From NCBI RefSeq assembly GCF_004358445.1, contig NZ_CP037951.1, positions 3,048,001-3,112,000 of the forward strand: a stretch of DNA of 64,000 nt. The letters are read 5' to 3'. The notes under the pieces were generated by a model that was not told the origin of the DNA, did not search any database, and was given only the letters and a program-made list of their open reading frames with translations. Below, one piece after another: positions 35,368 to 47,051 of the stretch. Position numbers and translations under genes: made by a program. Source of the stretch: Parashewanella tropica (GTDB taxonomy: Bacteria > Pseudomonadota > Gammaproteobacteria > Enterobacterales > Shewanellaceae). Within the stretch, counting starts at the first letter, position 1. Each line of letters starts with the position of its first letter.

Positions 35368-35964
35368 CTACAACCAAGTCGGTATTTTTAGCTCAAAAGC
35401 TTCAATATTATCTAGTCTCTGCAAAGACTTTCCAATGCTATCAATACCTTCAAGTAAGGACTTTTGATGTACAGCTTTAATGTCAAAACTCAACGCTTTG
35501 TCATTAACCTGTAAGGTTTTATCTTCCAAATTAACAGCTACCGTCAATACATTCTTTTCAGCGAGTAAAAACAATTCGGATATTTGATTATCACTCAAAA
35601 TAATCGGTAACACGCCAATATTGATGCAATTGCCATAAAAAATATCTGCAAAACTAGGGGCTATGATCACTTTAAAACCATATTCTTGCAGTGACCAAGG
35701 AGCGTGTTCTCGGCTCGAACCACAGCCAAAATTTTCTCTCACCAATAGCACGCTCGCACTTTTATATTCAGGTTGATTTAGCACAAATTCTGGATTAGGA
35801 ATATTTCCGTGATCATCTAAAAAGCGCCAGTCGTGAAATAAATGCTGTGCAAACCCCACCCTTTCTGTTTTCTGTAAAAACTGCTTAGGAATGATTTGGT
35901 CGGTATCAACATTGGCCTGATCCAAAGGTAGTAACTTACCAGTATGAGTAATAAACTTTTCCAT
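35368..35964 (-). CDS. leuD: 3-isopropylmalate dehydratase small subunit LeuD
   Basis: A 198-residue swivel subunit that isomerises isopropylmalate with LeuC. It carries the motifs [13 protein letters not shown] (residues 19-31) and [12 protein letters not shown] (about 79-90), as expected. It lies 2 bases after leuC and is the last gene of the operon. Confidence 0.97.
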   Translation of the reverse strand: MEKFITHTGKLLPLDQANVDTDQIIPKQFLQKTERVGFAQHLFHDWRFLDDHGNIPNPEFVLNQPEYKSASVLLVRENFGCGSSREHAPWSLQEYGFKVIIAPSFADIFYGNCINIGVLPIILSDNQISELFLLAEKNVLTVAVNLEDKTLQVNDKALSFDIKAVHQKSLLEGIDSIGKSLQRLDNIEAFELKIPTWL

Positions 35965-35966
35965 TA

Positions 35967-37376
35967 TCAGTTCCCATTAGTTATGGTCGAAGGTTCTACA
36001 AATCGCCCAGCAATAGCCGCTACAGCCGCAAGTTCAGGGCTTACAAGATGAGTTCGACTTCCTCTTCCCTGTCGACCTTCAAAGTTACGGTTACTGGTTG
36101 AAGCACAACGTTCACCTTCTCCTAATACATCATCGTTCATCGCTAAGCACATAGAACAACCAGGAAGTCGCCATTCAAATCCGGCTTGAATAAAGATTTT
36201 ATCTAAACCCTCTTTTTCAGCTTGCTCTTTTACTCGATAAGAGCCGGGGACCACAATAGCAGTGACACTATCTGAAACCTGCTGACCTTTGATTGCATTA
36301 GCAGCAACCCGCATGTCTTCAATGCGGGAATTAGTGCATGATCCAATAAAGACATGAGAGATCTTGATGTCAGATATTTTAGTACCTGAGGTTAAGCCCA
36401 TATATTGTAATGCTTTGGCGCAAGATTCTTTTTCCACCGCATCGTCAAAATCATCTGGATGTGGCACATAACCATCAATTGCGATAACTTGATCAGGTGA
36501 CGTTCCCCAAGTAACTTGATGCTTAATCTCTGCGGCGTCCATAATAAGCACTTTATCGAATTCTGCATCGATATCGCTTTTTAACGTCTTCCAATCCTCA
36601 ACGGCTTGCCGCCACTGTTCACCTTCAGGGCTGTACTCTCGACCTTCAAGGTAAGAGAATGTCATTTCATCTGGCGCAACTAATCCTGCTTTAGCGCCAA
36701 ATTCGATGCTCATATTGCAAATGGTCATGCGCTGCTCCATGCTCAAGGCTTCTATTGCTTCACCGCAATATTCCACCACATGTCCAGCAGCGCCTGCACA
36801 TCCCGTTTTACCAATAATGGCTAAAATAATATCTTTAGCACTTATCCCATCATTAACCTTGCCATTGATCTGAATTTTCATCGATTTGGCCTTGTTTTGC
36901 CTTAGTGTTTGGGTGGCAAACACATGCTCAACTTCAGAAGTACCAATACCGAAAGCTAATGCGCCAAATGCACCATGGGTAGCAGTATGGGAGTCACCAC
37001 AGACGATGACAGTTCCCGGTAAGGTTAACCCAAGTTCGGGCCCCATTACATGCACAATCCCTTGGTTTTTATGCCCCATACCAAATAAGGTTACCCCAAA
37101 TTCGGCACAGTTTTGTTCAAGGGTTGCCAGCTGATTAGCCGCACTCTTACCTGCGGCATCAATGGCTATGGAACGCGTGGAAATATTGTGATCCATAGTG
37201 GCAAACGTACGCTCAGGGTGGCGTAATGTACGACCATGAAATCTAAGCCCAGCAAAGGCTTGTGGCGAAGTGACTTCGTGGATCAAATGTCTATTCACAT
37301 AAATAAGTGGTGTTTCGCCCTCTTGGTGATCCACCAAGTTCCTTTGCCATAACTTATCATAAAGTGTCGAAGCCAT
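35967..37376 (-). CDS. leuC: 3-isopropylmalate dehydratase large subunit LeuC
   Basis: A 469-residue aconitase-family subunit. The iron-sulfur ligands appear in [14 protein letters not shown] and [10 protein letters not shown], and the [19 protein letters not shown] segment is present. The ATG at 37376, giving [11 protein letters not shown], has GGAGG eight bases upstream and overlaps the leuB stop region; the longer upstream frame runs inside leuB. Confidence 0.97.
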   Translation of the reverse strand: MASTLYDKLWQRNLVDHQEGETPLIYVNRHLIHEVTSPQAFAGLRFHGRTLRHPERTFATMDHNISTRSIAIDAAGKSAANQLATLEQNCAEFGVTLFGMGHKNQGIVHVMGPELGLTLPGTVIVCGDSHTATHGAFGALAFGIGTSEVEHVFATQTLRQNKAKSMKIQINGKVNDGISAKDIILAIIGKTGCAGAAGHVVEYCGEAIEALSMEQRMTICNMSIEFGAKAGLVAPDEMTFSYLEGREYSPEGEQWRQAVEDWKTLKSDIDAEFDKVLIMDAAEIKHQVTWGTSPDQVIAIDGYVPHPDDFDDAVEKESCAKALQYMGLTSGTKISDIKISHVFIGSCTNSRIEDMRVAANAIKGQQVSDSVTAIVVPGSYRVKEQAEKEGLDKIFIQAGFEWRLPGCSMCLAMNDDVLGEGERCASTSNRNFEGRQGRGSRTHLVSPELAAVAAIAGRFVEPSTITNGN

Positions 37377-37377
37377 A

Positions 37378-40052
<2,675 letters not shown>

Positions 40053-40156
40053 GGTTCCTCCAGTGGTCAAGTGAGTTGAGTACCTATACTCGTGCTACTT
40101 GAAGATGCAACTCTCAGGGTTTATTCAGGTATCACGAGTATATTCATGCATAAAAA

Positions 40157-40179
40157 AACCCGCACTTTGTAGGCGGGTT
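40157..40179 (-). terminator. Attenuator terminator upstream of leuA
   Basis: On the minus strand AACCCGC-CTACAAAGT-GCGGGTT is followed directly by a T-run. It lies 20 bases after the leader-peptide stop and about 100 bases before leuA, the geometry of classical ribosome-stalling attenuation. Confidence 0.85.
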
Positions 40180-40198
40180 TTCTGGTATTAATTTGAAA

Positions 40199-40285
40199 TT
40201 AACCAAGCATCCCACGCCTATCTTTAAATAGGAGTAAGAGGTTGCTAAGGAGTAAAGTGACTAATTTCATTTGACTCATATTCAT
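40199..40285 (-). CDS. leuL: leu operon leader peptide LeuL
   Basis: A 28-codon minus-strand reading frame, MNMSQMKLVTLLLSNLLLL and then FKDRRGMLG. It has eight leucine codons among positions 8-19, including a run of four. It could also start at the ATG at 40279. It is followed by the attenuator hairpin. Ribosome stalling at the leucine codons when leucyl-tRNA is scarce would favour transcription into leuABCD. No alternative antiterminator stem was computed. The Shine-Dalgarno is weak. Confidence 0.85.
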   Translation of the reverse strand: MNMSQMKLVTLLLSNLLLLFKDRRGMLG

Positions 40286-40465
40286 AAATACCAAAACTAA
40301 TTAACGTTTTTTTAACCTTTAAACCGTAAGCTGTCAAGCCAAAAACCAATAAATACTTACATTTTTAAAATAAATAATCACAAGACACGAAAAAAAATGA
40401 ATAAATAAGACAAATAAAAGCAAAGCTAAGCCTACTTATGGCAATCTAGGGTACATCTACAAATG

Positions 40466-41644
40466 TTAAACTAGGCTCCCCCCATCAGGGTATGATTGTG
40501 TATGCGTTCTTTGCTTATTTTGTTGACCGTAGCTTTTAGCTCGATATGCATCGAGTTGTTCTCTTATCAGGGCTTTTTGAACTTGAACGGGCAACGAGGC
40601 AGTATTCCACCTATTTCGATCAAAATATTCCTTAGCAGGCCTTGGTCGATACACTGAATATTGCCTTTGTATAGCCTGCATTTCTCTCTCTCGATTATCA
40701 GGGTTTACTCTATTCCTACTTTGCCTTGACTCATTTAATTGGTTCATTTTTCTTGGCGACGATGGCTTAGGGGGACAAACAAAAGCTGCTAACACTTGGG
40801 GACTAGTCGCTGAAGCATCACTAGCTTGAAATGGAAAATGTACCTGTCCCTTCTTAGCTCGAACCCCTTTATTTTGTGCAGCGAAGCGTTGAAAGTATTG
40901 CTGACTTTGCATCTGAGTTTTGAGTTCTGATGCACTATCTGGTTGTCTATGAGGCTGAGGAGACATCGACGCTAACGGTTGAACCTGATGAAAAGATTGT
41001 GCCCCTTGTTCTGGCTTCGCGGTTACGGCACTGATATCAGGCATCGGTTTCAATGCATCAGTGTCTTGCCTTTCCTTTCTGAGACTATTGCTTCGCTGTA
41101 ATTGTAGATAGTAGGCTTTTTGATCAGCTTTTTGATACCTAACCGAGTGAAATACTTGCCTATCTCTAAACGTTGTTTCCCATTCCTCACTATCTGCAAT
41201 GACTCTTGCATCTGTACAAGTAATTTCTAAAAGTTGTTTTTTATCACCATCTACCATGTACATTTTTCGAGTGGGGACATGTACTTCTTTTTTCACTTCA
41301 GAGGTGCTACCTGATTCTACTTTAACCTCAGCCAATTGAGCACGTTGTAATTCCAACTCCTTTCGACGATGAAGTTCACAAAACTCTTTTAAAATTTGTT
41401 GTGATACTCTGTGTTCATCACGTCTAAAAAACTTACCAAACGAGCAACACCCTTGGTTTTCTCGACTAGGCTCAACTAAAAAGGGAACTGCGGAGCCATT
41501 AAATGATAATAAATATTGCTTACCTCCAACGGTAATTTCACGTTGAAAATCAAGATTACAAGAAATTATACGTTCTCCGATAGAGTTATAAACCGAAGAA
41601 ACTTGACTTACAATATCTGGATTAACACCATGATTTAAAGACAT
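40466..41644 (-). CDS. Uncharacterised 392-residue protein with a basic, Gln/Arg/Pro-rich C-terminal half
   Basis: No family recognised. Residues about 1-110 look folded, with ITVGGKQYLLSFNGSAVPF and CCSFGKFFRRDEHRVSQQ. A second compact region (about 125-195) includes RKMYMVDGDKKQLLEITC. Residues 200-392 are low-complexity and rich in Gln, Arg, Ser and Pro, probably disordered. It has no signal peptide or membrane helix. The ATG at 41644 has GAG upstream. The composition is unlike neighbouring housekeeping genes and suggests an accessory or host-interaction protein, which is speculation. Confidence 0.6.
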   Translation of the reverse strand: MSLNHGVNPDIVSQVSSVYNSIGERIISCNLDFQREITVGGKQYLLSFNGSAVPFLVEPSRENQGCCSFGKFFRRDEHRVSQQILKEFCELHRRKELELQRAQLAEVKVESGSTSEVKKEVHVPTRKMYMVDGDKKQLLEITCTDARVIADSEEWETTFRDRQVFHSVRYQKADQKAYYLQLQRSNSLRKERQDTDALKPMPDISAVTAKPEQGAQSFHQVQPLASMSPQPHRQPDSASELKTQMQSQQYFQRFAAQNKGVRAKKGQVHFPFQASDASATSPQVLAAFVCPPKPSSPRKMNQLNESRQSRNRVNPDNREREMQAIQRQYSVYRPRPAKEYFDRNRWNTASLPVQVQKALIREQLDAYRAKSYGQQNKQRTHTQSYPDGGSLV

Positions 41645-41946
41645 AAAATTTCTCAAACGACAAATCTAGAGTGAATGATATACCGTAAAAAGATGGTCGC
41701 AAGCGTATAATTAGCACTAATCTCATTCTGTTCAGGGTAAATCAGTCCATAATTTTAAACCTGCTTAAACGCAAAAAATAATCATAATAAAGTCAATGAG
41801 TTAACAGCACCTTTTCTTGTTCGATACCCTTTATAATTCTTACCTTCCTGAACGAATTAAAAAATATTAACCAGAGAACGCCCCTACACTTTCTTAAAAA
41901 AACATTATTTTGCAGTTGAAAATAATCACGAACAACCCTAGAATTG
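41645..41946. other. Gene-free divergent region between the 392-residue orphan and tetR
   Basis: About 300 AT-rich bases carrying the divergent promoters of the orphan and the efflux operon. Short reading frames present here have no ribosome sites and no recognisable product. Nothing else was identified apart from the operator at its right edge. Confidence 0.5.
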
Positions 41947-41967
41947 CATTCGAACATCATTCGAATG
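41947..41967 (+). promoter_or_regulatory. Palindromic operator upstream of the tetR-RND operon
   Basis: CATTCGAA-CATCA-TTCGAATG is a perfect 8-bp inverted repeat with a 5-base spacer. It ends 11 bases before the tetR ATG and overlaps the likely 5' leader. Size and place fit an autoregulatory TetR operator. Confidence 0.65.
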
Positions 41968-41978
41968 AGGTTTTTAAT

Positions 41979-42698
41979 ATGTGCCCAGCTCCAAGGTACA
42001 CAGTTGAGCAACAGGAAATTATGATTAAAGAGGCTGCCGTCAAGGTGATTGAAGATTCCTCTTTACTCGATTTCAAAATGACCGCTATTGCCAAAGAGGC
42101 AGGATTATCTGTTGGCTCTCTCTATAAGTATGTGCAAACAAAAGAAGATTTAATTATCGCCCTAGCTTGCGAGAAAGATGAGCACCAGTATCAGTTGTTT
42201 AAAGACATTTTTAGTACTGAACTCGCCATGCCACAAAAATTAATAGCATTTGTTTTAGTTGATGAGAATAAATCAAAAACATTCAGCTTTGATTTAGATT
42301 TGGAAATCATATCTAAAAGTGAATCCGTGATCCGTCGTTGCTCTCCAATGTGGAAAGCACGCATTCTAGAACTTGAAAATAAAATGTCTGAGCTGTGTAG
42401 ACAAAAAAACATTGACTGTTTCAACTCAGGCGATTTTTTAGGAGAGGATTTGACATCCGTCCATAGTCTCAGCGTAGGTCACTGGGCAATGTCTGTTGGG
42501 TTTAAACAAGTCAACAATCATATTGATACGGTTTCCCAGCATTTACCAGGAATAGAATGTATGCAGGCTTTCAAAATAAAAGATAACAGCATTGTAGCTA
42601 TGACACACTATATCAATGCCCATCCATGGAAAGAGCCCCTCACACAAGAAGGCATTGAACAAACCAAATTAGTACTTGAAACACTTGGATACAGATAA
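41979..42698 (+). CDS. TetR-family transcriptional regulator
   Basis: A 239-residue regulator. The N-terminal helix-turn-helix is at residues about 27-52 (MTAIAKEAGLSVGSLYKYV), and the C-terminal ligand domain shows no known specificity. The ATG at 41979 follows GAGG by eight bases. An upstream TTG frame would translate through the operator and is rejected. It is the first gene of an operon with a membrane fusion protein and an RND pump, and probably represses that operon. Confidence 0.88.
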   Translation: MCPAPRYTVEQQEIMIKEAAVKVIEDSSLLDFKMTAIAKEAGLSVGSLYKYVQTKEDLIIALACEKDEHQYQLFKDIFSTELAMPQKLIAFVLVDENKSKTFSFDLDLEIISKSESVIRRCSPMWKARILELENKMSELCRQKNIDCFNSGDFLGEDLTSVHSLSVGHWAMSVGFKQVNNHIDTVSQHLPGIECMQAFKIKDNSIVAMTHYINAHPWKEPLTQEGIEQTKLVLETLGYR

Positions 42699-42714
42699 CA
42701 GTAGGAAGATACAC

Positions 42715-43824
42715 ATGACAAAGAAAAAGCCACTCCTTAACTGGAGCCTGACTTTTATTGCCATCGCCAGCATTGGTTATGGTCTTTATCACTATAAGTC
42801 ATCAGAAATTAAGACGGCTATGGCGCAGGAGCAACCAGAATACCCTGCACCGATAAAAGCTGTAACTGTCGATTACTCGAATTATAAAGAACGTGTAACG
42901 GTACCCGCTGAAATCGTTGCTCCTGAATCATTAATGCTGACCAATAGCTTTGCTGGAAAAATCACTTTTTTGAATTTAAAAAGTGGTTCAACAGTTAAGA
43001 AAGGACAAAAACTACTTCAAGTAGATATCAGTGAAGAATTGGCACAAATTAAAACCGCCAAAGCCAAAGCAAAGTTAGCGAGCAATGAATTAGCAAGAAC
43101 TAAAGAATTACACCGAAAAAAACTGGCTTCTGATACGGCGTTAGACAAAGCTCAAGCGGATGCTGAGATTTCTGAAGCTGACGTAGCACGCATACAAGCG
43201 ATTATTGATAAGAAAACCATTCTAGCGCCATTTAATGGTGTTGTAGGTTTACACACTCTATCTGTAGGTGAGTACCTTGCACCTAACTCTCAAGTTGCCA
43301 ACCTTGTCACTAAGCAACCAAAACTGTGGGTTGATTTCGATTTATCGCAAGTTCAATCACAGCGATTAAGTGGTCAAAGCGTTGAGATGGTTATCGAAAA
43401 CCATCCTGAAACAGAGTTTGCCAACATTATTGCCAAAGAGCCTGTTGTAAATGCCCAAACTCGTGGTGTTAAATATCGTGCCGAGTTGCAAAAAAGCGAA
43501 GGTATAAATTTAAGCCCAGGAACCTTTGTTGAAGTGAAATTACAACAAGGTCAAAACAAACAGATGATTAAGCTGCCAAAACACGCTGTGCTACGTCAGC
43601 AATCTTCTCGTTACGTTTATGTACTCGTGCCTGAAAACGAAGGAACTTATCGAGTACAGCGTCGTGACGTAAAGGTATTCCAAGATGACAGTGAGTTCAG
43701 TTACTTAGCTGATGGCTTAAAAGTAGGTGAACAAGTTGTGTCTTCTGGTGCATTTAAGCTCTACCCAAATCAGCTTGTCAGTATTCAACAAGCTGGTGAG
43801 CAAGCAAATAATAAGGGTTGGTAA
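42715..43824 (+). CDS. RND efflux periplasmic adaptor (membrane fusion protein)
   Basis: A 369-residue HlyD/AcrA-type adaptor. An N-terminal membrane anchor (about 8-24) precedes a lipoyl half-motif (IVAPESLMLTNSFAGKITFL), a coiled-coil hairpin (about 100-150, KAKAKLASNELARTKELHRK), the second lipoyl half (ILAPFNGVVGLHTLSVGEYL) and beta-barrel domains. The ATG at 42715 has AGGAAG upstream. It overlaps the pump gene as TAATG. Confidence 0.92.
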   Translation: MTKKKPLLNWSLTFIAIASIGYGLYHYKSSEIKTAMAQEQPEYPAPIKAVTVDYSNYKERVTVPAEIVAPESLMLTNSFAGKITFLNLKSGSTVKKGQKLLQVDISEELAQIKTAKAKAKLASNELARTKELHRKKLASDTALDKAQADAEISEADVARIQAIIDKKTILAPFNGVVGLHTLSVGEYLAPNSQVANLVTKQPKLWVDFDLSQVQSQRLSGQSVEMVIENHPETEFANIIAKEPVVNAQTRGVKYRAELQKSEGINLSPGTFVEVKLQQGQNKQMIKLPKHAVLRQQSSRYVYVLVPENEGTYRVQRRDVKVFQDDSEFSYLADGLKVGEQVVSSGAFKLYPNQLVSIQQAGEQANNKGW

Positions 43825-46800
43825 TGTCCGCTACATCTTATAAAGCCCGTTTCACAGATATGTTTGTGACACGGCCAATATTAGCGATTATTCTGTCTTT
43901 GACCTTAGTGATCATCGGCACAATATCAGCGCTAAAATTGCCAGTACTCCAGTATCCTCAAATTGAGAATACCTCATTAAATATCACCACCGTCTACGTT
44001 GGTGCTTCGGCTGAGGAAATCCAAGGTTTCGTTACCGATCCGATTGAAAAAGCTGCTGCAACCATCACAGGTGTGGACTACATCAGCTCAAACTCAACCG
44101 CTGGTACCAGTGATGTAAAAGTTCAACTTGAACTTAATGCTGATAGCACTAAGGCGTTAGCTGAGCTTAATACTCGCTTGAGTCAAATTCGATTTGAATT
44201 GCCTCGTGGTACTCAAGATCCGAGTATTGATGTGGTTCGAGCCGATAGACCGTTTGCTTCTTTCTATCTTTATGCTGATAGTAAAGAATTCAGTATTGCA
44301 GATTTGAGTGACTACCTGACTAGACAAGTTAACCCGCTATTTAATTCGCTTCCCGGCGTGCAAAAAGTTGGCTTAGTCGGTAGTCGCTCACCTTCTATGC
44401 GTATTTGGTTAAACCCAATCAAGATGTCGATGATGAATGTCAGTGCTAATGATATTCAACAAGCCTTGATGAGCAATAACGTAGCAGCCACTTTTGGTAG
44501 TACCAAAACTCATAACCAACGCATTGATATTGTGGCTAATACCTTGCTTGAAGACGCTTCTCACTTTGAAAACATCGTGATCAAAGAAATGGATGGACGT
44601 AGTGTCAAGTTAAGTGATGTAGCAAAAGTAGAGCTAGGCTCTGAAGAAGGTCACGAAGTTTCTGGTTTGAGTGGGCAAAACTCAGCTTACATTTCAGTGT
44701 TTGCTCAGCCTGGTGCAAACGAAATTGCGATTGGTGATGCGCTTTATAAAAAGATTGCCCAAATAAACAAGCGTTTACCAAAAGATCTGCAAATCAAGAT
44801 TGCTTACGATGCCACTGAATACATGCGCGACTCGATTAAGGAAGTATTTTCTACTTTGATTGAAACCGTACTGCTTGTTGGTATTGTGATCTTACTGATG
44901 ATGGGCTCATTCCGCACCGCATTAGTGCCTTTGATCACGATTCCTATATCAATTCTTGGTGCGGTTGCAGCGATGACCTTAATGGGGTTCTCACTAAACC
45001 TATTAACCCTTTTAGCCATTGTACTATCGGTAGGTTTGGTTGTTGATGACGCTATTGTTGTGGTTGAAAACGTAGCAAGACACATGCGTAATGGCATGAG
45101 TGGTCCTAGAGCCGCACTACTGAGTTCACGTCAGCTGTTCACCCCAATCATTGGTATGACAGTAACACTAGCAGCCGTTTATGCGCCAATTGGTTTCCTA
45201 TCTGGCTTAACGGGCGTGCTGTTTAAAGAGTTTGTATTTACTCTAGCTACAGCCGTGTTGATGTCTGGTGTGGTGGCTCTTACATTATCGCCAATCATGA
45301 GTGCGTATGTTTCACCGGAAGGTGGCAAAGAAGGCAAACTGACTCAAAAAATCAACGGTCAATTTGCGCGACTAGAAAACGCTTACTCTGCATTCCTTGG
45401 TCGTGTGTTTAATTACCGTCCACAAGTGATCGCTATCGCCGTTTTCTTCACTTTGCTTATCGTGCCACTGTTTATGTTTTCAAAGTCTGAACTTGCTCCT
45501 GTTGAAGATCAGTCTCAAGTTCAGATGTATGTGATTGCACCACCAGAGTCAACGGTTGACTTTACTAGCCAACAGATTGGTGAAATTGTAAAGGCGAACC
45601 TACAACTGCCAAATACTAACGATATGTGGCACGTTGCCATGCAAACGACTGGCTTTGGTGGATTACTGTTTGATCCTGTTAGTGAACGTGAGCAGAGTAT
45701 TCAAGAACTACGTGGTCAAGTATACGGTGTATTAAGTCAGTTCCCAGAGGTTAACGCCCTGCCTAACTTACCATCGTCACTGCCAACTTCTGGTCAGTTT
45801 GATGTTGAGTTAATTGTGACTTCATCTGATCCACAAGCGAACATGTCAGGTATTGCTCAGCAGATAGTGTATTCAGCATTTCAATCTGGCTACTTTATGT
45901 TTGCTGATACGGACTTGAAAGTTGACTTACCACAAATCAAATTTGAATTTAACAAGTCAAAAATTGCTGACTTAGGCATGACCATCAGCGATGTTAACCA
46001 GCAGCTTTCATTCTTGCTATCGGATAACTACGTCAATCGCTTTAACCTTGATGGTAAAGCTTATAAAGTGATTGCACAGGTACCCGATGAGTTCCGTAAG
46101 GATCAACAAGCCATTATGCAGCTGCAATTAACCGCGCCTAATGGCAAGCAGTTCTCACTATCGAGCATTGCCACTGTGACCACTCAAGCTGCACCTCGTG
46201 CGCTGTCTAAGTTTGGTCAACGCAACTCATTCAGAGTTTACGGTGGTATTGTTCCTGGTGTGACAAAAGACCAAGCGCTAACGTCACTTGAACAAGCCGC
46301 AGCGAAAATTCTGCCAATGGGTTATAGCATCGACTACATGGGTGAATCTCGTCAGTTGCGTAAAGAAGGGAATACCTTAGTAAGCGTACTAGGTGTTGCT
46401 CTTGTGTTCGTATTCTTTGTTTTGGCGATTCAGTTTAACAGCTTCCGTGATCCACTGGTTGTCTTGCTTGGTTCAGTACCGCTAGCGTTATCAGGTGCGT
46501 TACTCTTGTCATTCAGCAACTTCACCACCATCAATATTTATTCGCAAATTGGTTTGATCACCCTAGTTGGTCTGGTTGCGAAAAACGGTATTTTGATTGT
46601 GGAGTTTGCTAAGCATTTACAGCTTGAAGGTAAAGATAAAACACAAGCCGTGATCGAAGCAGCCAGCGTACGTTTACGTCCAATTTTGATGACCACGGCC
46701 GCAACCGTATTGGGTCACTTCCCACTGGTATTGGTAAGTGGCGCAGGTGCCGCAGCGCGTAACAGTATTGGTTTGATATTGGTCGCGGGTATGTTGATTG

Positions 46801-46886
46801 GTACTTTCTTCACTTTATTTGTATTGCCAGTGATTTATTCATACTTAGCGGATTCACATCAAACTAAGGAAGTAGAAGAAGTTTAG
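43824..46886 (+). CDS. RND-family efflux pump, HAE1-type
   Basis: A 1020-residue inner-membrane transporter with twelve predicted helices and two large periplasmic loops. Proton-relay residues appear in GLVVDDAIVVVEN (two adjacent Asp in TM4). Near the second half are NGILIVEFAKHL and RLRPILMTTAATVLGHFPL. HAE1 pumps export hydrophobic compounds, and the substrate is unknown. No TolC-type outer-membrane gene is adjacent, so a shared channel is likely. Confidence 0.94.
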   Translation: MSATSYKARFTDMFVTRPILAIILSLTLVIIGTISALKLPVLQYPQIENTSLNITTVYVGASAEEIQGFVTDPIEKAAATITGVDYISSNSTAGTSDVKVQLELNADSTKALAELNTRLSQIRFELPRGTQDPSIDVVRADRPFASFYLYADSKEFSIADLSDYLTRQVNPLFNSLPGVQKVGLVGSRSPSMRIWLNPIKMSMMNVSANDIQQALMSNNVAATFGSTKTHNQRIDIVANTLLEDASHFENIVIKEMDGRSVKLSDVAKVELGSEEGHEVSGLSGQNSAYISVFAQPGANEIAIGDALYKKIAQINKRLPKDLQIKIAYDATEYMRDSIKEVFSTLIETVLLVGIVILLMMGSFRTALVPLITIPISILGAVAAMTLMGFSLNLLTLLAIVLSVGLVVDDAIVVVENVARHMRNGMSGPRAALLSSRQLFTPIIGMTVTLAAVYAPIGFLSGLTGVLFKEFVFTLATAVLMSGVVALTLSPIMSAYVSPEGGKEGKLTQKINGQFARLENAYSAFLGRVFNYRPQVIAIAVFFTLLIVPLFMFSKSELAPVEDQSQVQMYVIAPPESTVDFTSQQIGEIVKANLQLPNTNDMWHVAMQTTGFGGLLFDPVSEREQSIQELRGQVYGVLSQFPEVNALPNLPSSLPTSGQFDVELIVTSSDPQANMSGIAQQIVYSAFQSGYFMFADTDLKVDLPQIKFEFNKSKIADLGMTISDVNQQLSFLLSDNYVNRFNLDGKAYKVIAQVPDEFRKDQQAIMQLQLTAPNGKQFSLSSIATVTTQAAPRALSKFGQRNSFRVYGGIVPGVTKDQALTSLEQAAAKILPMGYSIDYMGESRQLRKEGNTLVSVLGVALVFVFFVLAIQFNSFRDPLVVLLGSVPLALSGALLLSFSNFTTINIYSQIGLITLVGLVAKNGILIVEFAKHLQLEGKDKTQAVIEAASVRLRPILMTTAATVLGHFPLVLVSGAGAAARNSIGLILVAGMLIGTFFTLFVLPVIYSYLADSHQTKEVEEV

Positions 46887-46919
46887 AAACTTTTTTAGAT
46901 AAAGAATCATTACCCTTTT

Positions 46920-46944
46920 GGCTGGTCTCGTACCAGCCTTTTTT
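46920..46944 (+). terminator. Intrinsic terminator of the efflux operon
   Basis: GGCTGGT-CTCGT-ACCAGCC followed by six T. It lies 33 bases after the pump stop. Confidence 0.88.
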
Positions 46945-47051
46945 ATGCTTAACGCTCATCAAAATTAATTCTATTTTTATCAATTGTCTTTGAAAAGTAA
47001 TCTGCTAGCCTTAATTGTACTGCTGTTTTTAGATGTAATGGATTACTCAAA

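Noticed and set aside
41793-42011. 72-codon minus-strand open frame over the tetR start
   Set aside because: It overlaps the operator and tetR, has no ribosome site and no recognisable family.
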